The notes beneath the pieces were generated by a model. It was not told the DNA's origin and did no database searches. It was given only the letters and a program-made list of their open reading frames with translations. Positions 1 through 8,090 of a DNA stretch of 64,000 nucleotides are shown piece by piece (position 1 is the stretch's first letter; each line of letters starts with the position of its first letter). The DNA is from Leucobacter zeae (GTDB lineage Bacteria > Actinomycetota > Actinomycetes > Actinomycetales > Microbacteriaceae), in assembly GCF_016758175.1 (NCBI RefSeq), contig NZ_QYAB01000004.1:277795-341794 (forward strand). Direction: 5' to 3'. The position numbers were made by a program, and so were the translations under genes.

Positions 1-1
1 C

Positions 2-268
2 TGGAGCCCGCTCGCGCAGGGCGCTGTGCTGCGCGACCCGGCTGTCACCGAGATCGCGGATCGCCACGGCGTCTCGGCGGCCCAGGTCGTGCTGCGCTGG
101 CACCTGCAGCAGGGCCGCGTCGTGATCCCGAAGTCGGTCACGCCCGCCCGCATCGCCGCCAATCTCGACGTGTTCGGCTTCGAGCTGACGTCAGACGAGC
201 TCGCCGCGGTCGACGGGCTCGAGCGCGACGGCCGCACCGGCCCGCACCCGGCCGACTTCACCGGCTGA
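2..268 (+). CDS. Aldo/keto reductase, C-terminal fragment
   Basis: The reading frame is already open at the left edge (first complete codon at base 2) and ends at a TGA at 266-268, so only about the last 88 residues are present. They read as the end of an aldo/keto reductase: WSPLAQG at the start, then a helix with the VSAAQVVLRWHLQQG stretch, then VVIPKSVTPARIAANL, where IPKS and the following R/N residues form the NADPH phosphate-binding segment of the family. The C-terminal GPHPADF tail is typical of the DkgA (2,5-diketo-D-gluconate reductase) group. Substrate cannot be deduced from this part. It converges on the amino-acid permease, with a large hairpin between them. Confidence 0.85.
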   Translation, partial: WSPLAQGAVLRDPAVTEIADRHGVSAAQVVLRWHLQQGRVVIPKSVTPARIAANLDVFGFELTSDELAAVDGLERDGRTGPHPADFTG

Positions 269-289
269 TCGCCACCGCAGCCGCATCAT

Positions 290-354
290 CCGAATCCGGG
301 TCACTTTGGGGGCGTGTTTCGCGTACGCACACCCCCAAAGTGACCCCGATTCGG
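290..354. terminator. Long inverted repeat, likely bidirectional terminator
   Basis: Two 27-base arms (290-316 and 328-354) pair with about two mismatches around an 11-base loop. The core GTCACTTTGGGGG is mirrored exactly. It lies between two convergent stop codons (268 on plus, 366 on minus), where a shared terminator is expected. There is no T-tract, which is usual in high-GC actinobacteria. The unusual arm length also fits an extragenic palindrome family. Confidence 0.6.
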
Positions 355-365
355 CAGGTGCCCGC

Positions 366-1793
366 TCAGCGCACGCCGGTCGGCACCTCGACCGTCCCGG
401 TCGGCGGCGCGACGTCGGTGAGCACGAGCTTCGAGACCAGCGCGAGCACGGCCGTCAGGCCGAAGGTCGCGAGCAGCTGCGCGCGGGCGGCGGGGTCGAA
501 CATGGCGAGCACGACGACGCAGGCGAGCAGCGCGAGCGTCAGCCACGACAGCCAGGGGAAGCCCGGGAGCCGCATCGGCAGGTGCCTGCCCATGCGCTCC
601 GCGCGGCGGCGCAGCACGATCTGCGAGACCGCGATCGAGCTCCAGACCACGAGCAGCGTCGAGCCGACGACGTTGAGCAGCGCGGGCAGGACCGCCTCTG
701 GCCAGGCCCAGTTGAGCGCGACCGTCACGAAGCTGAAGAGCACTGACCCCGTGACCGCGGCCCACGGCACCCCGTTCTGCGTGATCGACCGCAGGAAGCG
801 CGGAGCCATGCGGCGCTCGGCGAGCGAGAACGCCATGCGCGACGCCCCGTAGATGTTCGCGTTCATCGCCGACAGCAGCGCGATCACCACGACCACCGAC
901 ATCGCCATGTCGACGCCGGGCACGCCGAGCACCGCGAGCACCGCCGAGAACGGGCCGGCGGCGACCGCGGGGTCGTTCCAGGGCAGCACGGTGACGATCA
1001 CCAGGATCGAACCGATGTAGAAGACCAGGATGCGCACCATCACCGAGCGCATCGTGCGCTTGATGTTGCCGCTCGGATCGTCGGACTCCGCTGCCGCGAT
1101 CGCCACGACCTCGGTGCCGCCGAACGCGAACATCACGATGAGCAGGGCCCCGGCGATCCCGACGAAGCCGGTCGGCGCGAAGCCGCCCTGACCGAGCAGG
1201 TTGCTGAACCCGACGGGCTCGACCCCTGGCACGAGGCCCGCGATCGCGAGCACGCCCACGACGAGGAAGAGCACGATCGCCGCCACCTTGATGAACGCGA
1301 ACCAGTACTCGAAGCGTCCGTAGTTCGCCACGCCGAGCAGGTTGACGACCGTGAGCACGACGATGAACACGAGCACCCAGACCCACTGCGGGATCGCGGG
1401 CGTCCAGGTCGCCACGATCGCGCCGGCCCCCGTGGCCTCGGCGGCGATCACGACGACGAGCTGGATCCAGTAGAGCCAGCCGACGGTCGACCCGGCCGTG
1501 CGCCCCATGGCGCGGTGCGCGAAGGTGCTGAACGCGCCGGAGCTCGGGTAGGCGGCGACGAGCTCCGCGAGCATGAGCATCACGAGCACGACCATGATGC
1601 CCGCGACGATGTAGCTGACGAGCACGGCGGGTCCGGCGATGCCGACGGCCGCCCCGGATCCCACGAAGAGCCCGGCGCCGATCGCCCCGCCGAGCCCCAT
1701 CATCGAGACCTGACGGGTGGTGAGGATCGTCTTGAGCGCGCCCGTGTCGATGAACTGGTCCTCCGCGGTGCGTGGCGGCTCAGGGCGCGTCAT
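366..1793 (-). CDS. APC-family amino acid permease
   Basis: A 475-residue integral membrane protein with about twelve hydrophobic helices. The N-terminal GGAIGAGLFVGSG segment is the substrate-binding unwound helix 1 signature of the amino acid-polyamine-organocation (APC) family, and GGTEVVAIAAAESDDP around residue 225 is the helix-6 signature of the GABA/aromatic amino acid permease subgroup. Length matches the family (450-480). It is predicted to import an amino acid by proton symport across the cytoplasmic membrane. Its ATG overlaps the stop of the upstream aminotransferase gene by 4 bp, so the two are translationally coupled. The substrate is probably what the aminotransferase acts on, aromatic or branched, but this is inferred from context only. 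Confidence 0.88.
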   Translation of the reverse strand: MTRPEPPRTAEDQFIDTGALKTILTTRQVSMMGLGGAIGAGLFVGSGAAVGIAGPAVLVSYIVAGIMVVLVMLMLAELVAAYPSSGAFSTFAHRAMGRTAGSTVGWLYWIQLVVVIAAEATGAGAIVATWTPAIPQWVWVLVFIVVLTVVNLLGVANYGRFEYWFAFIKVAAIVLFLVVGVLAIAGLVPGVEPVGFSNLLGQGGFAPTGFVGIAGALLIVMFAFGGTEVVAIAAAESDDPSGNIKRTMRSVMVRILVFYIGSILVIVTVLPWNDPAVAAGPFSAVLAVLGVPGVDMAMSVVVVIALLSAMNANIYGASRMAFSLAERRMAPRFLRSITQNGVPWAAVTGSVLFSFVTVALNWAWPEAVLPALLNVVGSTLLVVWSSIAVSQIVLRRRAERMGRHLPMRLPGFPWLSWLTLALLACVVVLAMFDPAARAQLLATFGLTAVLALVSKLVLTDVAPPTGTVEVPTGVR

Positions 1794-2920
1794 GCCGCGC
1801 CCCCGTTCCCGACGAGGATCCCTGTGTCTGCGGCGAGGGAGGCGTCGAACAAGCCGGCGCCCTCCAGGGCGGCGACGACCCGATCAGTGTCCGCGGCCGT
1901 GCCGCACGAGATCCGCACGCCCTCACCGGGGAACACCCGGGCGATCACGCCGCCGGCCTCGAGCGCAGCGCCGAGATCCGCCGCGGTCACCGGCTCGACG
2001 CCCGTCGACCCCTCCGGCACCCAGACGAAGTTCGCCTCGGAGCGCACGGGCCCGAGGCCGAGCGCGTCGAGCGCCGCGAACATCCGTTCGCGCTCCGCGA
2101 CGACCTCGTCGATGCGGATCGCCAGCTCGTCCTCGGCGCGCAGCGAAGCGGCGGCGGCGGTCTGCGCGAGGTTCGTGACGCCGAACGGCACGGCGACCTT
2201 GCGCAGCTCCTCGGCGACCTCGAGGGGGGCGATCGCGTAGCCGATGCGCAACCCGGCGAGCCCGTAGGCCTTCGAGAACGTGTGCAGCACCGCGACGTGC
2301 GGGAAGCGGCGGAACAGGTCGAGGCCGTCGGCGCGCTCGGGCGTGCGGTCGAAGTGCACGTAGGCCTCGTCGATCACGACGAGCACGTCGCGCGGCACCG
2401 CGTCGACGAAGCGCTCCAGCGCCTCGGCGGCGACCACGGTGCCGGTCGGGTTGTTCGGGTTGCACACGAACACCAGCCGGGTGCGCGGGGTGATGGCCGC
2501 GAGCATCGCGTCGAGGTCGTGCCGCGCGTCGGCGTCGAGGGGCACCTCGACCGGGGTCGCCCCTGCGATGCGCACGAGCGAGGGGTAGGCCTCGAAGGAG
2601 CGCCAGGCGAACACGACCTCGTCGCCGTCCCCTGCTCGGGAGTGGATCAGCTGCGAGGCGACCTCGACCGATCCCGCACCCAGCGAGATGGACTCTGCTG
2701 CCACGCCGTGGCGCTCCGCGAGCAGCTCGCGCACACGGGCTCCGCTCATGTCGGGATACACCTGAACGCTGCCGAGCTCTGCGGCGAGCGCGTCGCGCAC
2801 CGAGGCGAGCGGCGGGTGGGGCGACTCGTTCGAGGAGAGCTTCACGGCCCCCTCGGGTGCGGGGCGCCCCTGCCGGTAGGCGGGGACGAGACTGAGGCTG
2901 GTACGACGCTGTAGCGGCAT
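1790..2920 (-). CDS. pat: Pat/HisC-like aromatic aminotransferase (PLP fold type I)
   Basis: A 376-residue class I/II aminotransferase. Visible motifs are KLSSNESP near the N-terminus, YPDMSGARVRELLA, the AWRSFEAYP segment typical of actinobacterial phenylalanine aminotransferases (Pat), VCNPNNPTGT, VIDEAYVHF, and TFSKAYGLAGLRIGY with the PLP-binding lysine. The ATG at 2920 is chosen because a clear AGGAG lies five bases upstream; the frame stays open further upstream without support. It would transfer amino groups between aromatic amino acids (or histidinol phosphate) and 2-oxo acids. There are no other his genes nearby, so biosynthetic HisC is less likely than an aromatic transaminase. It lies downstream of an Lrp regulator and is coupled to a permease. 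Confidence 0.8.
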   Translation of the reverse strand: MPLQRRTSLSLVPAYRQGRPAPEGAVKLSSNESPHPPLASVRDALAAELGSVQVYPDMSGARVRELLAERHGVAAESISLGAGSVEVASQLIHSRAGDGDEVVFAWRSFEAYPSLVRIAGATPVEVPLDADARHDLDAMLAAITPRTRLVFVCNPNNPTGTVVAAEALERFVDAVPRDVLVVIDEAYVHFDRTPERADGLDLFRRFPHVAVLHTFSKAYGLAGLRIGYAIAPLEVAEELRKVAVPFGVTNLAQTAAAASLRAEDELAIRIDEVVAERERMFAALDALGLGPVRSEANFVWVPEGSTGVEPVTAADLGAALEAGGVIARVFPGEGVRISCGTAADTDRVVAALEGAGLFDASLAADTGILVGNGGAA

Positions 2921-2961
2921 GATTCTCCTGTGAACAACGTGCGGTCTGCACGACTGCACAC

Positions 2962-2990
2962 AGCATAGGATTCCCGCGAAGAGTAGACAA
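2962..2990 (-). promoter_or_regulatory. Candidate sigma-70 promoter of the aminotransferase-permease operon
   Basis: On the minus strand TTGTCT (2985-2990) and TATGCT (2962-2967) are separated by exactly 17 bases, a close fit to the housekeeping -35/-10 consensus. Transcription would begin near 2955, about 35 bases before the start codon. A perfect palindrome lies just upstream. Confidence 0.55.
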
Positions 2991-3011
2991 TCGGCTCGCG
3001 ATCTCCTCGAC

Positions 3012-3025
3012 TATCTGCGCAGATA
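3012..3025. promoter_or_regulatory. Perfect 14-bp palindrome, candidate Lrp/AsnC operator
   Basis: TATCTGCGCAGATA is self-complementary over all 14 bases. It sits 21 bp upstream of the candidate -35 element of the aminotransferase operon and downstream of the Lrp gene. Lrp-family proteins bind such dyads, often as activators when the site lies upstream of -35. That the neighbouring Lrp is the binder is inference. Confidence 0.45.
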
Positions 3026-3076
3026 CGGCCCGGAGAGTCGGGATCAGCTATGCAGACGGGCTAGTTGCCACGCTGC

Positions 3077-3577
3077 TCACTCGACGCGCGGCGCTCGGCC
3101 GGCCGAGTCATCGGCGGCGTGCTCCACGAGCGGCAGCACGCGATCCTGGAAGTGGGTGCGCAGCGCGATCGACGACGAGGTGCGCATGATGCCGGGCACC
3201 TGGGAGATGCGGTCGAAGACGCCCTGCAGCTCGCTCGGCCCCGGGGCCGCCACCCGCAGCTGCAGGTCGGCCCCACCGGTCACGGTGTACATGTCGAGGA
3301 TCTCCGGCACCGATGCGGCCAGGCTCTCGGCGACAGCCTCGTGCCCGAGCCCCTGATGGATCTCGACCGAGCAGAACGCGACCACCCGGTAGTCGAAGCC
3401 CTCGTGCCGGATCTTGGGCACGATCCCCTCCACGACCCCCTGCGCATGCAGCCGCTCGAGCCGGCTCGCGACGGTGGCGCGCGCGACGTTCAACCGCCGC
3501 GCGCACTCCGCCGCTGGCAGTTGCGGGTGGTCGGTGAGCAGGCGCAGCAGTCGGGCGTCGAGCCGGTCGAGCTTCAT
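3077..3577 (-). CDS. Lrp/AsnC-family transcriptional regulator
   Basis: A 166-residue protein with the full Lrp/AsnC layout: an N-terminal winged helix-turn-helix (LDRLDARLLRLLTDHPQLP, then ARRLNVARATVASRLERL as the recognition region, residues 1-60), a short linker, and a C-terminal RAM ligand-binding domain (about 70-145) ending in the RTSSSIALRTHF beta strand common in the family. It precedes the aminotransferase and permease in the same orientation with a 156-bp gap that contains a promoter and a palindrome. It therefore probably senses an amino acid and controls its uptake and transamination. Confidence 0.88.
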   Translation of the reverse strand: MKLDRLDARLLRLLTDHPQLPAAECARRLNVARATVASRLERLHAQGVVEGIVPKIRHEGFDYRVVAFCSVEIHQGLGHEAVAESLAASVPEILDMYTVTGGADLQLRVAAPGPSELQGVFDRISQVPGIMRTSSSIALRTHFQDRVLPLVEHAADDSAGRAPRVE

Positions 3578-3613
3578 GCGCTCAGCATACGGGCCGCGCT
3601 CCCCCTCCCCCGC

Positions 3614-4234
3614 TCAGATGAGCCCGGTCTCCTGCGCGACACGGATCGCACGCGAGCGCCCGTCGACGCCGAGCTTCGTGTAGATGTGCGCGACGTGGCT
3701 CTTCACCGTCGCCTCGGCCACGAACAACTCGCGCGCGATCTGCCGGTTCGTCGCGCCGGTCGCGAGCTGCCTGAGCACCTCGACCTCGCGTGCCGTGAGC
3801 CGCGGCAGGGGGTTGCGCATGCCCCCGATCACGCGGGCCGCCAGCCCGGGGGAGAGCACCGTCTCACCGGCCGCCGCGCGGCGGATGCCCGTGACGATCG
3901 CGTCGGGGTCGACCTCTTTGAGCAGGTAGCCGGCGGCCCCCGCCTCGAGCGCGCCGAGGATCTCGGCGTCGCGATCGAACGTCGTCAGGATCAGCACTGC
4001 GGGCGGGCGCTCGAGCGCTCGGAGCGCGACCGTCGTAGCGATGCCGTCCATGCCGTCCCCGAGCCTCAGGTCGCAGAGCACCACATCCGGGTGGAGCTCA
4101 GCGGCGAGCGCCACGGCGGCCGCTCCCGTCGAGGCCTCGCCCGCCACGCGGATCGCGCCGCCCGCCTCGATGACGGCGCGCAGCCCGCTGCGCACGACCG
4201 GGTGGTCGTCGACGATCAGTACGGAGAGGGTCAT
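3614..4234 (-). CDS. NarL/LuxR-type response regulator
   Basis: A 206-residue response regulator. The receiver domain (1-120) shows VDDHPVVRSGL with the acidic pair at D9/D10, the phospho-acceptor D55 in VVLCDLRLGDGMDG, T/S in LILTTFD, and K in AGYLLKEVD. The C-terminal LuxR helix-turn-helix (145-205) reads LTAREVEVLRQLATGATNRQIARELFVAEATVKSHVAHIYTKLGV across its four helices. The ATG overlaps the stop of the kinase gene (ATGA), so kinase and regulator are translated together. It most likely regulates the upstream MMPL exporter gene of the same operon. Confidence 0.93.
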   Translation of the reverse strand: MTLSVLIVDDHPVVRSGLRAVIEAGGAIRVAGEASTGAAAVALAAELHPDVVLCDLRLGDGMDGIATTVALRALERPPAVLILTTFDRDAEILGALEAGAAGYLLKEVDPDAIVTGIRRAAAGETVLSPGLAARVIGGMRNPLPRLTAREVEVLRQLATGATNRQIARELFVAEATVKSHVAHIYTKLGVDGRSRAIRVAQETGLI

Positions 4235-5589
4235 GATGCCTCCTCTGGGCGGCTCGGTGTCAGGATCGGCAGGTGCACGGAGACGACGGTCCCCTCGCCC
4301 GGGGCGCTCTCGATGTCGATCCCGCCGCCGAGCTCGCGCAGCCGCGATCGCATGAATCGCAGTCCGTATCCCGCGGATCCCGGCGCGGCTTCCGCGGCGG
4401 GATCCGCTGTCACGAAGCCGGCACCGGCGACCGCAAAGCCCACACCGTCGTCGGCCCCGGCACCGGCGGCCGCAAAGCCCACACCGTCGTCGGCGATGTC
4501 GAGCCGCACGGAGCGGTCGGCGCCGGTGAGGCTCATCACGACGCGCGAGGCCCGCGCGTGCAGCCGCACGTTCGCGAGCGCCGACTGGGCGGTGCGCAGC
4601 AGCGCGACCTCGGTCTCGGTGGCGAGGGCGGGCAGCGCCTCGTCGACGTGCAGCTCGCCGCGCAGCCCCGCCTCGTCGTGCGCGCGGTCGAGCATGCGCC
4701 GCAGTGCGGCCGCGAGCGCGCCGCCCTCGAGCTCCGCCGGCGCGAGCGCCGCGATGATCCGGCGCACGTCGACGAGGCTGTCGCCGGCGAGCGCCTCGAC
4801 CTGTCCGAGCGCGCGCCCGGCCTCGGGGTCCGCCGTACGCCCGGCGCCGGCGTGGGCGAGCAGGCGGATCGACGAGAGCCCCTGCGCGACGGTGTCGTGG
4901 ATGTCGCGCGAGATGCGCGTGCGCTCGGCGACCGCGCCCGCCGCCCGCTGGGCGAGGGCGAGCTCGTCCTGCAGCTCGGCCATCTCGCGCTGCGCCCGGG
5001 TCAGCGAGGCGACGAGGCGCTCGCGCTCGACGGCGTCCCGCAGCAGCTGCAGGTAGCCGCGGGAGATCCCGAACGCGAAGACCCCGCCGATCAACGGCCC
5101 GAACACGTTCGCGTAGCTCGTGCCGCCGTGGTGCGCCACGGGTGCCGCGATGACGACGACGAGCACGCACGCCGAGCAGAGCAGCCCCCAGCCGAGGGGG
5201 AGCAGATGCCCTGCGAGCAGCCAGAGGAGAAAGGCGACCCAGACGAACTCGGGCGAGACGATGACGGCGCCGATCCAGACCAGGGCAAGGCCCAGGAGCC
5301 AGCCGATGACCGCGCGCCGCGCACCACGTCGGCGCAGCAGCAGCGAGCCAGAGACGTGCCAGGCGAGGATCGCCGCCGCCGCGAGCACCGCGGCGGCGAC
5401 CGGCGTGCCGTCTCCGATGGCGCGGATCGCGCCGATCGTCGTGAGCAGCGCCGCGATCGCGATCTGCCCGATTTCCATCGCACGCGCGGTGCCCGCCGCC
5501 GAGCCGGCGAGCGGACCGGCGACGGGATCGGCACCGGCGACGTCGATGCCGGAGCGCCGGCCGTGCAGCGGCGAGTTCACGAGGCCCAT
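4231..5589 (-). CDS. NarL-type sensor histidine kinase with duplicated G-box segment
   Basis: A 452-residue membrane kinase. Residues 38-180 contain about six hydrophobic helices. A coiled coil (185-215) leads into the HisKA_3 box RISRDIHDTVAQGL with H231. The C-terminal HATPase domain has the N-box SALANVRLHARAS and the DDGVGF G-box. The DDGVGF segment occurs twice in a row (13-residue period, from a 39-bp tandem duplication), which lengthens the ATP lid. The ATG at 5589 overlaps the MMPL stop by 13 bp and has AGGGGG upstream. An alternative start is the Met at residue 38. It phosphorylates the adjacent LuxR-type regulator; the signal is unknown, possibly an envelope compound exported by the MMPL partner. 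Confidence 0.9.
   Translation of the reverse strand: MGLVNSPLHGRRSGIDVAGADPVAGPLAGSAAGTARAMEIGQIAIAALLTTIGAIRAIGDGTPVAAAVLAAAAILAWHVSGSLLLRRRGARRAVIGWLLGLALVWIGAVIVSPEFVWVAFLLWLLAGHLLPLGWGLLCSACVLVVVIAAPVAHHGGTSYANVFGPLIGGVFAFGISRGYLQLLRDAVERERLVASLTRAQREMAELQDELALAQRAAGAVAERTRISRDIHDTVAQGLSSIRLLAHAGAGRTADPEAGRALGQVEALAGDSLVDVRRIIAALAPAELEGGALAAALRRMLDRAHDEAGLRGELHVDEALPALATETEVALLRTAQSALANVRLHARASRVVMSLTGADRSVRLDIADDGVGFAAAGAGADDGVGFAVAGAGFVTADPAAEAAPGSAGYGLRFMRSRLRELGGGIDIESAPGEGTVVSVHLPILTPSRPEEAS
4421..4494. repeat. 39-bp tandem duplication inside the kinase ATP-binding domain
   Basis: Copy one (4421-4459) and copy two (4460-4494, last bases diverged) match at all but one or two positions with a period of 39 bp. 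Being a multiple of three, it adds 13 residues and keeps the frame. The near identity suggests a recent event. Confidence 0.85.
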
Positions 5590-7715
5590 GCGTCGATTCT
5601 GCCCCCTGCGGCCCGAACGCGCCCGGGCCACCAGATGCGATCGCCCAGGAGAGCGAAGATCGCGGGCACCACGACCGTGCGCACGACGAGGGTGTCGACC
5701 ACGACGCCGACCCCCACGATGAGCCCCAGCTGCCCGAGGGTGACGAGCGGCAGTACGCCGAGCGCCGCGAAGACCGCGGCGAGCACGATGCCCGCGCTCG
5801 TGATGACCCCGCCGGTGCGCGCCACCGCCTCGACCATGCCGGCGCGCGTGCCGCGCGTCGCGGCCTCCGCCCTGGCCCGGTGCACGAGGAAGATCGTGTA
5901 GTCGATGCCGAGCGCGACGAGGAAGAGGAAGGCCAGGATCGGCACCTGCAGGTCGAGCGCCGGCTGCCCGAGGAGGACGCGGCTGAGCCACGATCCCGCC
6001 CCGATGGCCGCGACGGCGCTGACGGCGTTGACGAGCAGCAGCAGGGTCGGCGCGACGAGGGAGCGCAGCAGCACGAGCAGCACGATGAAGCTCACCGCGA
6101 GCACCAGCGGAGCGATGAGCAGCAGGTCGTGCAGGTTGCCCGCGCGGGCGTCGACGTCGGTCGCGACCGCTCCCCCGACGACCGCGTCGGCGCCGGGCAC
6201 CGCGTGCACCGCGTCGCGCAGCTCCGAGATCTGCGCGAGGCTCGCGGCGCCGCTCGGCGCATAGTCGCTCGTCACCATGATCTTCGTGAGCGCGCCGTCC
6301 TCGGACGCGCCGATCGGGTGCGCCCGCACGACTCCCTCGACCCCGCGCGCCGCGGCGACGACCGCGTCGGCGTCCGCGCTCCGGGCGACGACCAGGATCG
6401 GCTGGGCCTCGCCGGGCGCGAAGTGCTGCGAGAGCACCTCGAGCCCTGCCGCGGACTCCGACGGCACGCGGAACTTCTGCACCTGGTCGAGGCCGACCGA
6501 CGTGCCGAGCAGCCCGGCCGACATCACCGCGAGCACCGCGAGTCCGGCGGCGAGGCTCACTGCGGGGCGCGCGACCACGCGCTCGGCGATCCCCCGCCAG
6601 AAGCCGCCGCCCCGGCCCCCTCCCGGTGCAGCGCTGTCGCGCGCTGCGCCGTCGGCGCGCGTGCCGTCGAGCGCCGCGGCGCCGGCGGGCCGCGGGACGA
6701 GCGGCCAGAAGACCCGGCGTCCGCACACCGCGAGCAGCGGCGGCAGGAGGAGCAGCACGGATCCGAGCGCGATCAGCAGCCCGAGGGCCGACGAGACGCC
6801 GAGCCCGCGGGTGCCCGGGATCACGGCCAGCACGAGCGTCAGGAGCGCGAGCACCACGGTCGCGTTGGACGCGACGATCGCCGGCGCCGCCCCGCGCCAG
6901 GCCGCCGCCAGGGCTCGCCGATGGTCGGCGTCCCGCAGCAGCTCCTCGCGATAGCGGGAGATGAGCAGGAGGGCATAGTTCGTGCCGGCCCCGAACACGA
7001 GCACGCTGATGATCCCCGCATCGAACTGCAGGTCCCAGGCCGCTCCGGCCGCCGCGGTGATGCGGCCGGCGAGCCCGTCCGCGAGTGCGACCACGGCGAG
7101 CGGGATCAGCCACAGCACGGGCGAGCGGTAGGTGACGATGAGCAGGATCGCCACGATGAGGATGGTCACCGCGAGCAGCGTGAAATCGGCGCCCTCGAAT
7201 GCAGCGGCGACGTCGGCCCCGAACGCCGGGCCTCCCGTGACGAGCAGATCCACGCCCGCGGGTCCGCGATCCGCGAGCGCCGCCCTGAGCGCCTCGACCG
7301 TCGTCGCCGTCTCCGTGTTCGTCTCCCCGACCGCGATGGGCGCGACGATCACCGCGGCGCGCCCGTCCTCGCTCGGCAGCGGGCCGGAGGGCTGCTCGGC
7401 GGCGTGCTCCCCGATCACGGGGAGCAGTCCCTCGAGCTCCGCGACCTGCGCGCGCGACAGCTCTGCGCCGTCCTCGCGCGCGGCGACGACGATGACCGAC
7501 TGGCGGTCCGCGTCGGGGAACTCGTCGAGCAGCTCCGCCGCGCGGGCCGACTCGGAGTCGGCGGGCGCCTGGGCGTTGCCCGCCGGCGCCTCCGCCGACC
7601 CGAACGCGCCGAAGAGCGCGGTCATCACGAGGAGCACGAGACCGAGCGAGATCCAGGCGCCGCGGCGCGAGGAGAGTCGTTCGGAGAGAGGTCTGCGAGC
7701 GCGTGTTTCTGCCAT
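5577..7715 (-). CDS. MMPL/RND-family membrane transporter
   Basis: A 712-residue protein with the MmpL layout: one N-terminal helix (about 20-40), a periplasmic domain, a block of five helices (170-320), a second single helix and periplasmic loop, then a final block of five helices (515-690). Recognisable pieces are GAGTNYALLLISRYREEL, the helix-4 signature with the Asp-replaced YALL motif, and GIDYTIFLVHRARAE in the second half, the D-Y pair of the proton relay. Length matches short actinobacterial MMPL drug or lipid exporters. The ATG follows GGAG. It heads an operon with a sensor kinase and response regulator, so its expression is probably tuned to its substrate. Cargo is unknown. Confidence 0.9.
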   Translation of the reverse strand: MAETRARRPLSERLSSRRGAWISLGLVLLVMTALFGAFGSAEAPAGNAQAPADSESARAAELLDEFPDADRQSVIVVAAREDGAELSRAQVAELEGLLPVIGEHAAEQPSGPLPSEDGRAAVIVAPIAVGETNTETATTVEALRAALADRGPAGVDLLVTGGPAFGADVAAAFEGADFTLLAVTILIVAILLIVTYRSPVLWLIPLAVVALADGLAGRITAAAGAAWDLQFDAGIISVLVFGAGTNYALLLISRYREELLRDADHRRALAAAWRGAAPAIVASNATVVLALLTLVLAVIPGTRGLGVSSALGLLIALGSVLLLLPPLLAVCGRRVFWPLVPRPAGAAALDGTRADGAARDSAAPGGGRGGGFWRGIAERVVARPAVSLAAGLAVLAVMSAGLLGTSVGLDQVQKFRVPSESAAGLEVLSQHFAPGEAQPILVVARSADADAVVAAARGVEGVVRAHPIGASEDGALTKIMVTSDYAPSGAASLAQISELRDAVHAVPGADAVVGGAVATDVDARAGNLHDLLLIAPLVLAVSFIVLLVLLRSLVAPTLLLLVNAVSAVAAIGAGSWLSRVLLGQPALDLQVPILAFLFLVALGIDYTIFLVHRARAEAATRGTRAGMVEAVARTGGVITSAGIVLAAVFAALGVLPLVTLGQLGLIVGVGVVVDTLVVRTVVVPAIFALLGDRIWWPGRVRAAGGRIDAWAS

Positions 7716-7771
7716 GGTTCCACTCCACCAACGAAGCGCACTCGGATCATCGCGCAGCCGGGTGAAAGAAA

Positions 7772-7791
7772 CATCATCCGAACGGACGATG
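7772..7791. promoter_or_regulatory. Imperfect palindrome upstream of the MMPL operon
   Basis: CATCATCCG and CGGACGATG flank an AA centre, giving 9-bp arms with one mismatch. It lies 57-76 bp upstream of the MMPL start codon, a position fit for an operator of the LuxR-type regulator encoded at the end of the operon. No clear -10/-35 pair was found. Confidence 0.35.
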
Positions 7792-7869
7792 CGGATCGGA
7801 CGCGCGGCCTGCCCCTGAGTGTCGGCTGCACCGGCCCACTCCCGGCCCGATCCCGACCCACTCCCGACT

Positions 7870-7927
7870 CACTACCGGCCCGTCGAGATGGCATCGGCGC
7901 CGATGCCGTCTCGACGGGTCGGTAGTG
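7870..7927. repeat. 58-bp loopless inverted repeat between divergent genes
   Basis: Arms 7870-7898 and 7899-7927 are 29 bp each with two mismatches and no loop, centred on GGCGCC. It lies between two divergently transcribed genes (MMPL and cinA), so it does not terminate either of them. The preceding 50 bases hold related short direct repeats (CACTCCCG, CACTACCG). It resembles a repetitive extragenic palindrome or a tiny mobile element. The rest of the 375-bp gap (7716-8090) shows no gene. Confidence 0.65.
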
Positions 7928-8090
7928 GCTCGAGGCGCCGGGGCCGGTAGCGGAGTCGATGGATGCGTGCGGGTCTACACGATCCGGCGAGACTTCTCCA
8001 GTGCGTCGCGCGCGGGGCGCGCACCGGACTAGCGTCTAGAAGCAACTCCCACGACCGCACGACCGCACAACCGCAGAACAGGAGACGCTC

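Noticed and set aside
1790..2920. Histidine biosynthesis HisC
   Set aside because: No other his genes nearby, and the WRSFEAYP segment, Lrp gene and permease context favour an aromatic transaminase.
4231..7731. 1166-codon frame joining MMPL antiframe and kinase
   Set aside because: Only its last 452 codons (the kinase) show motifs; the front is a shifted-frame shadow of the MMPL gene.
5880..7925. 681-codon plus-strand frame over the MMPL gene
   Set aside because: Low-complexity Arg/Asp composition and complete overlap with a well-supported gene.
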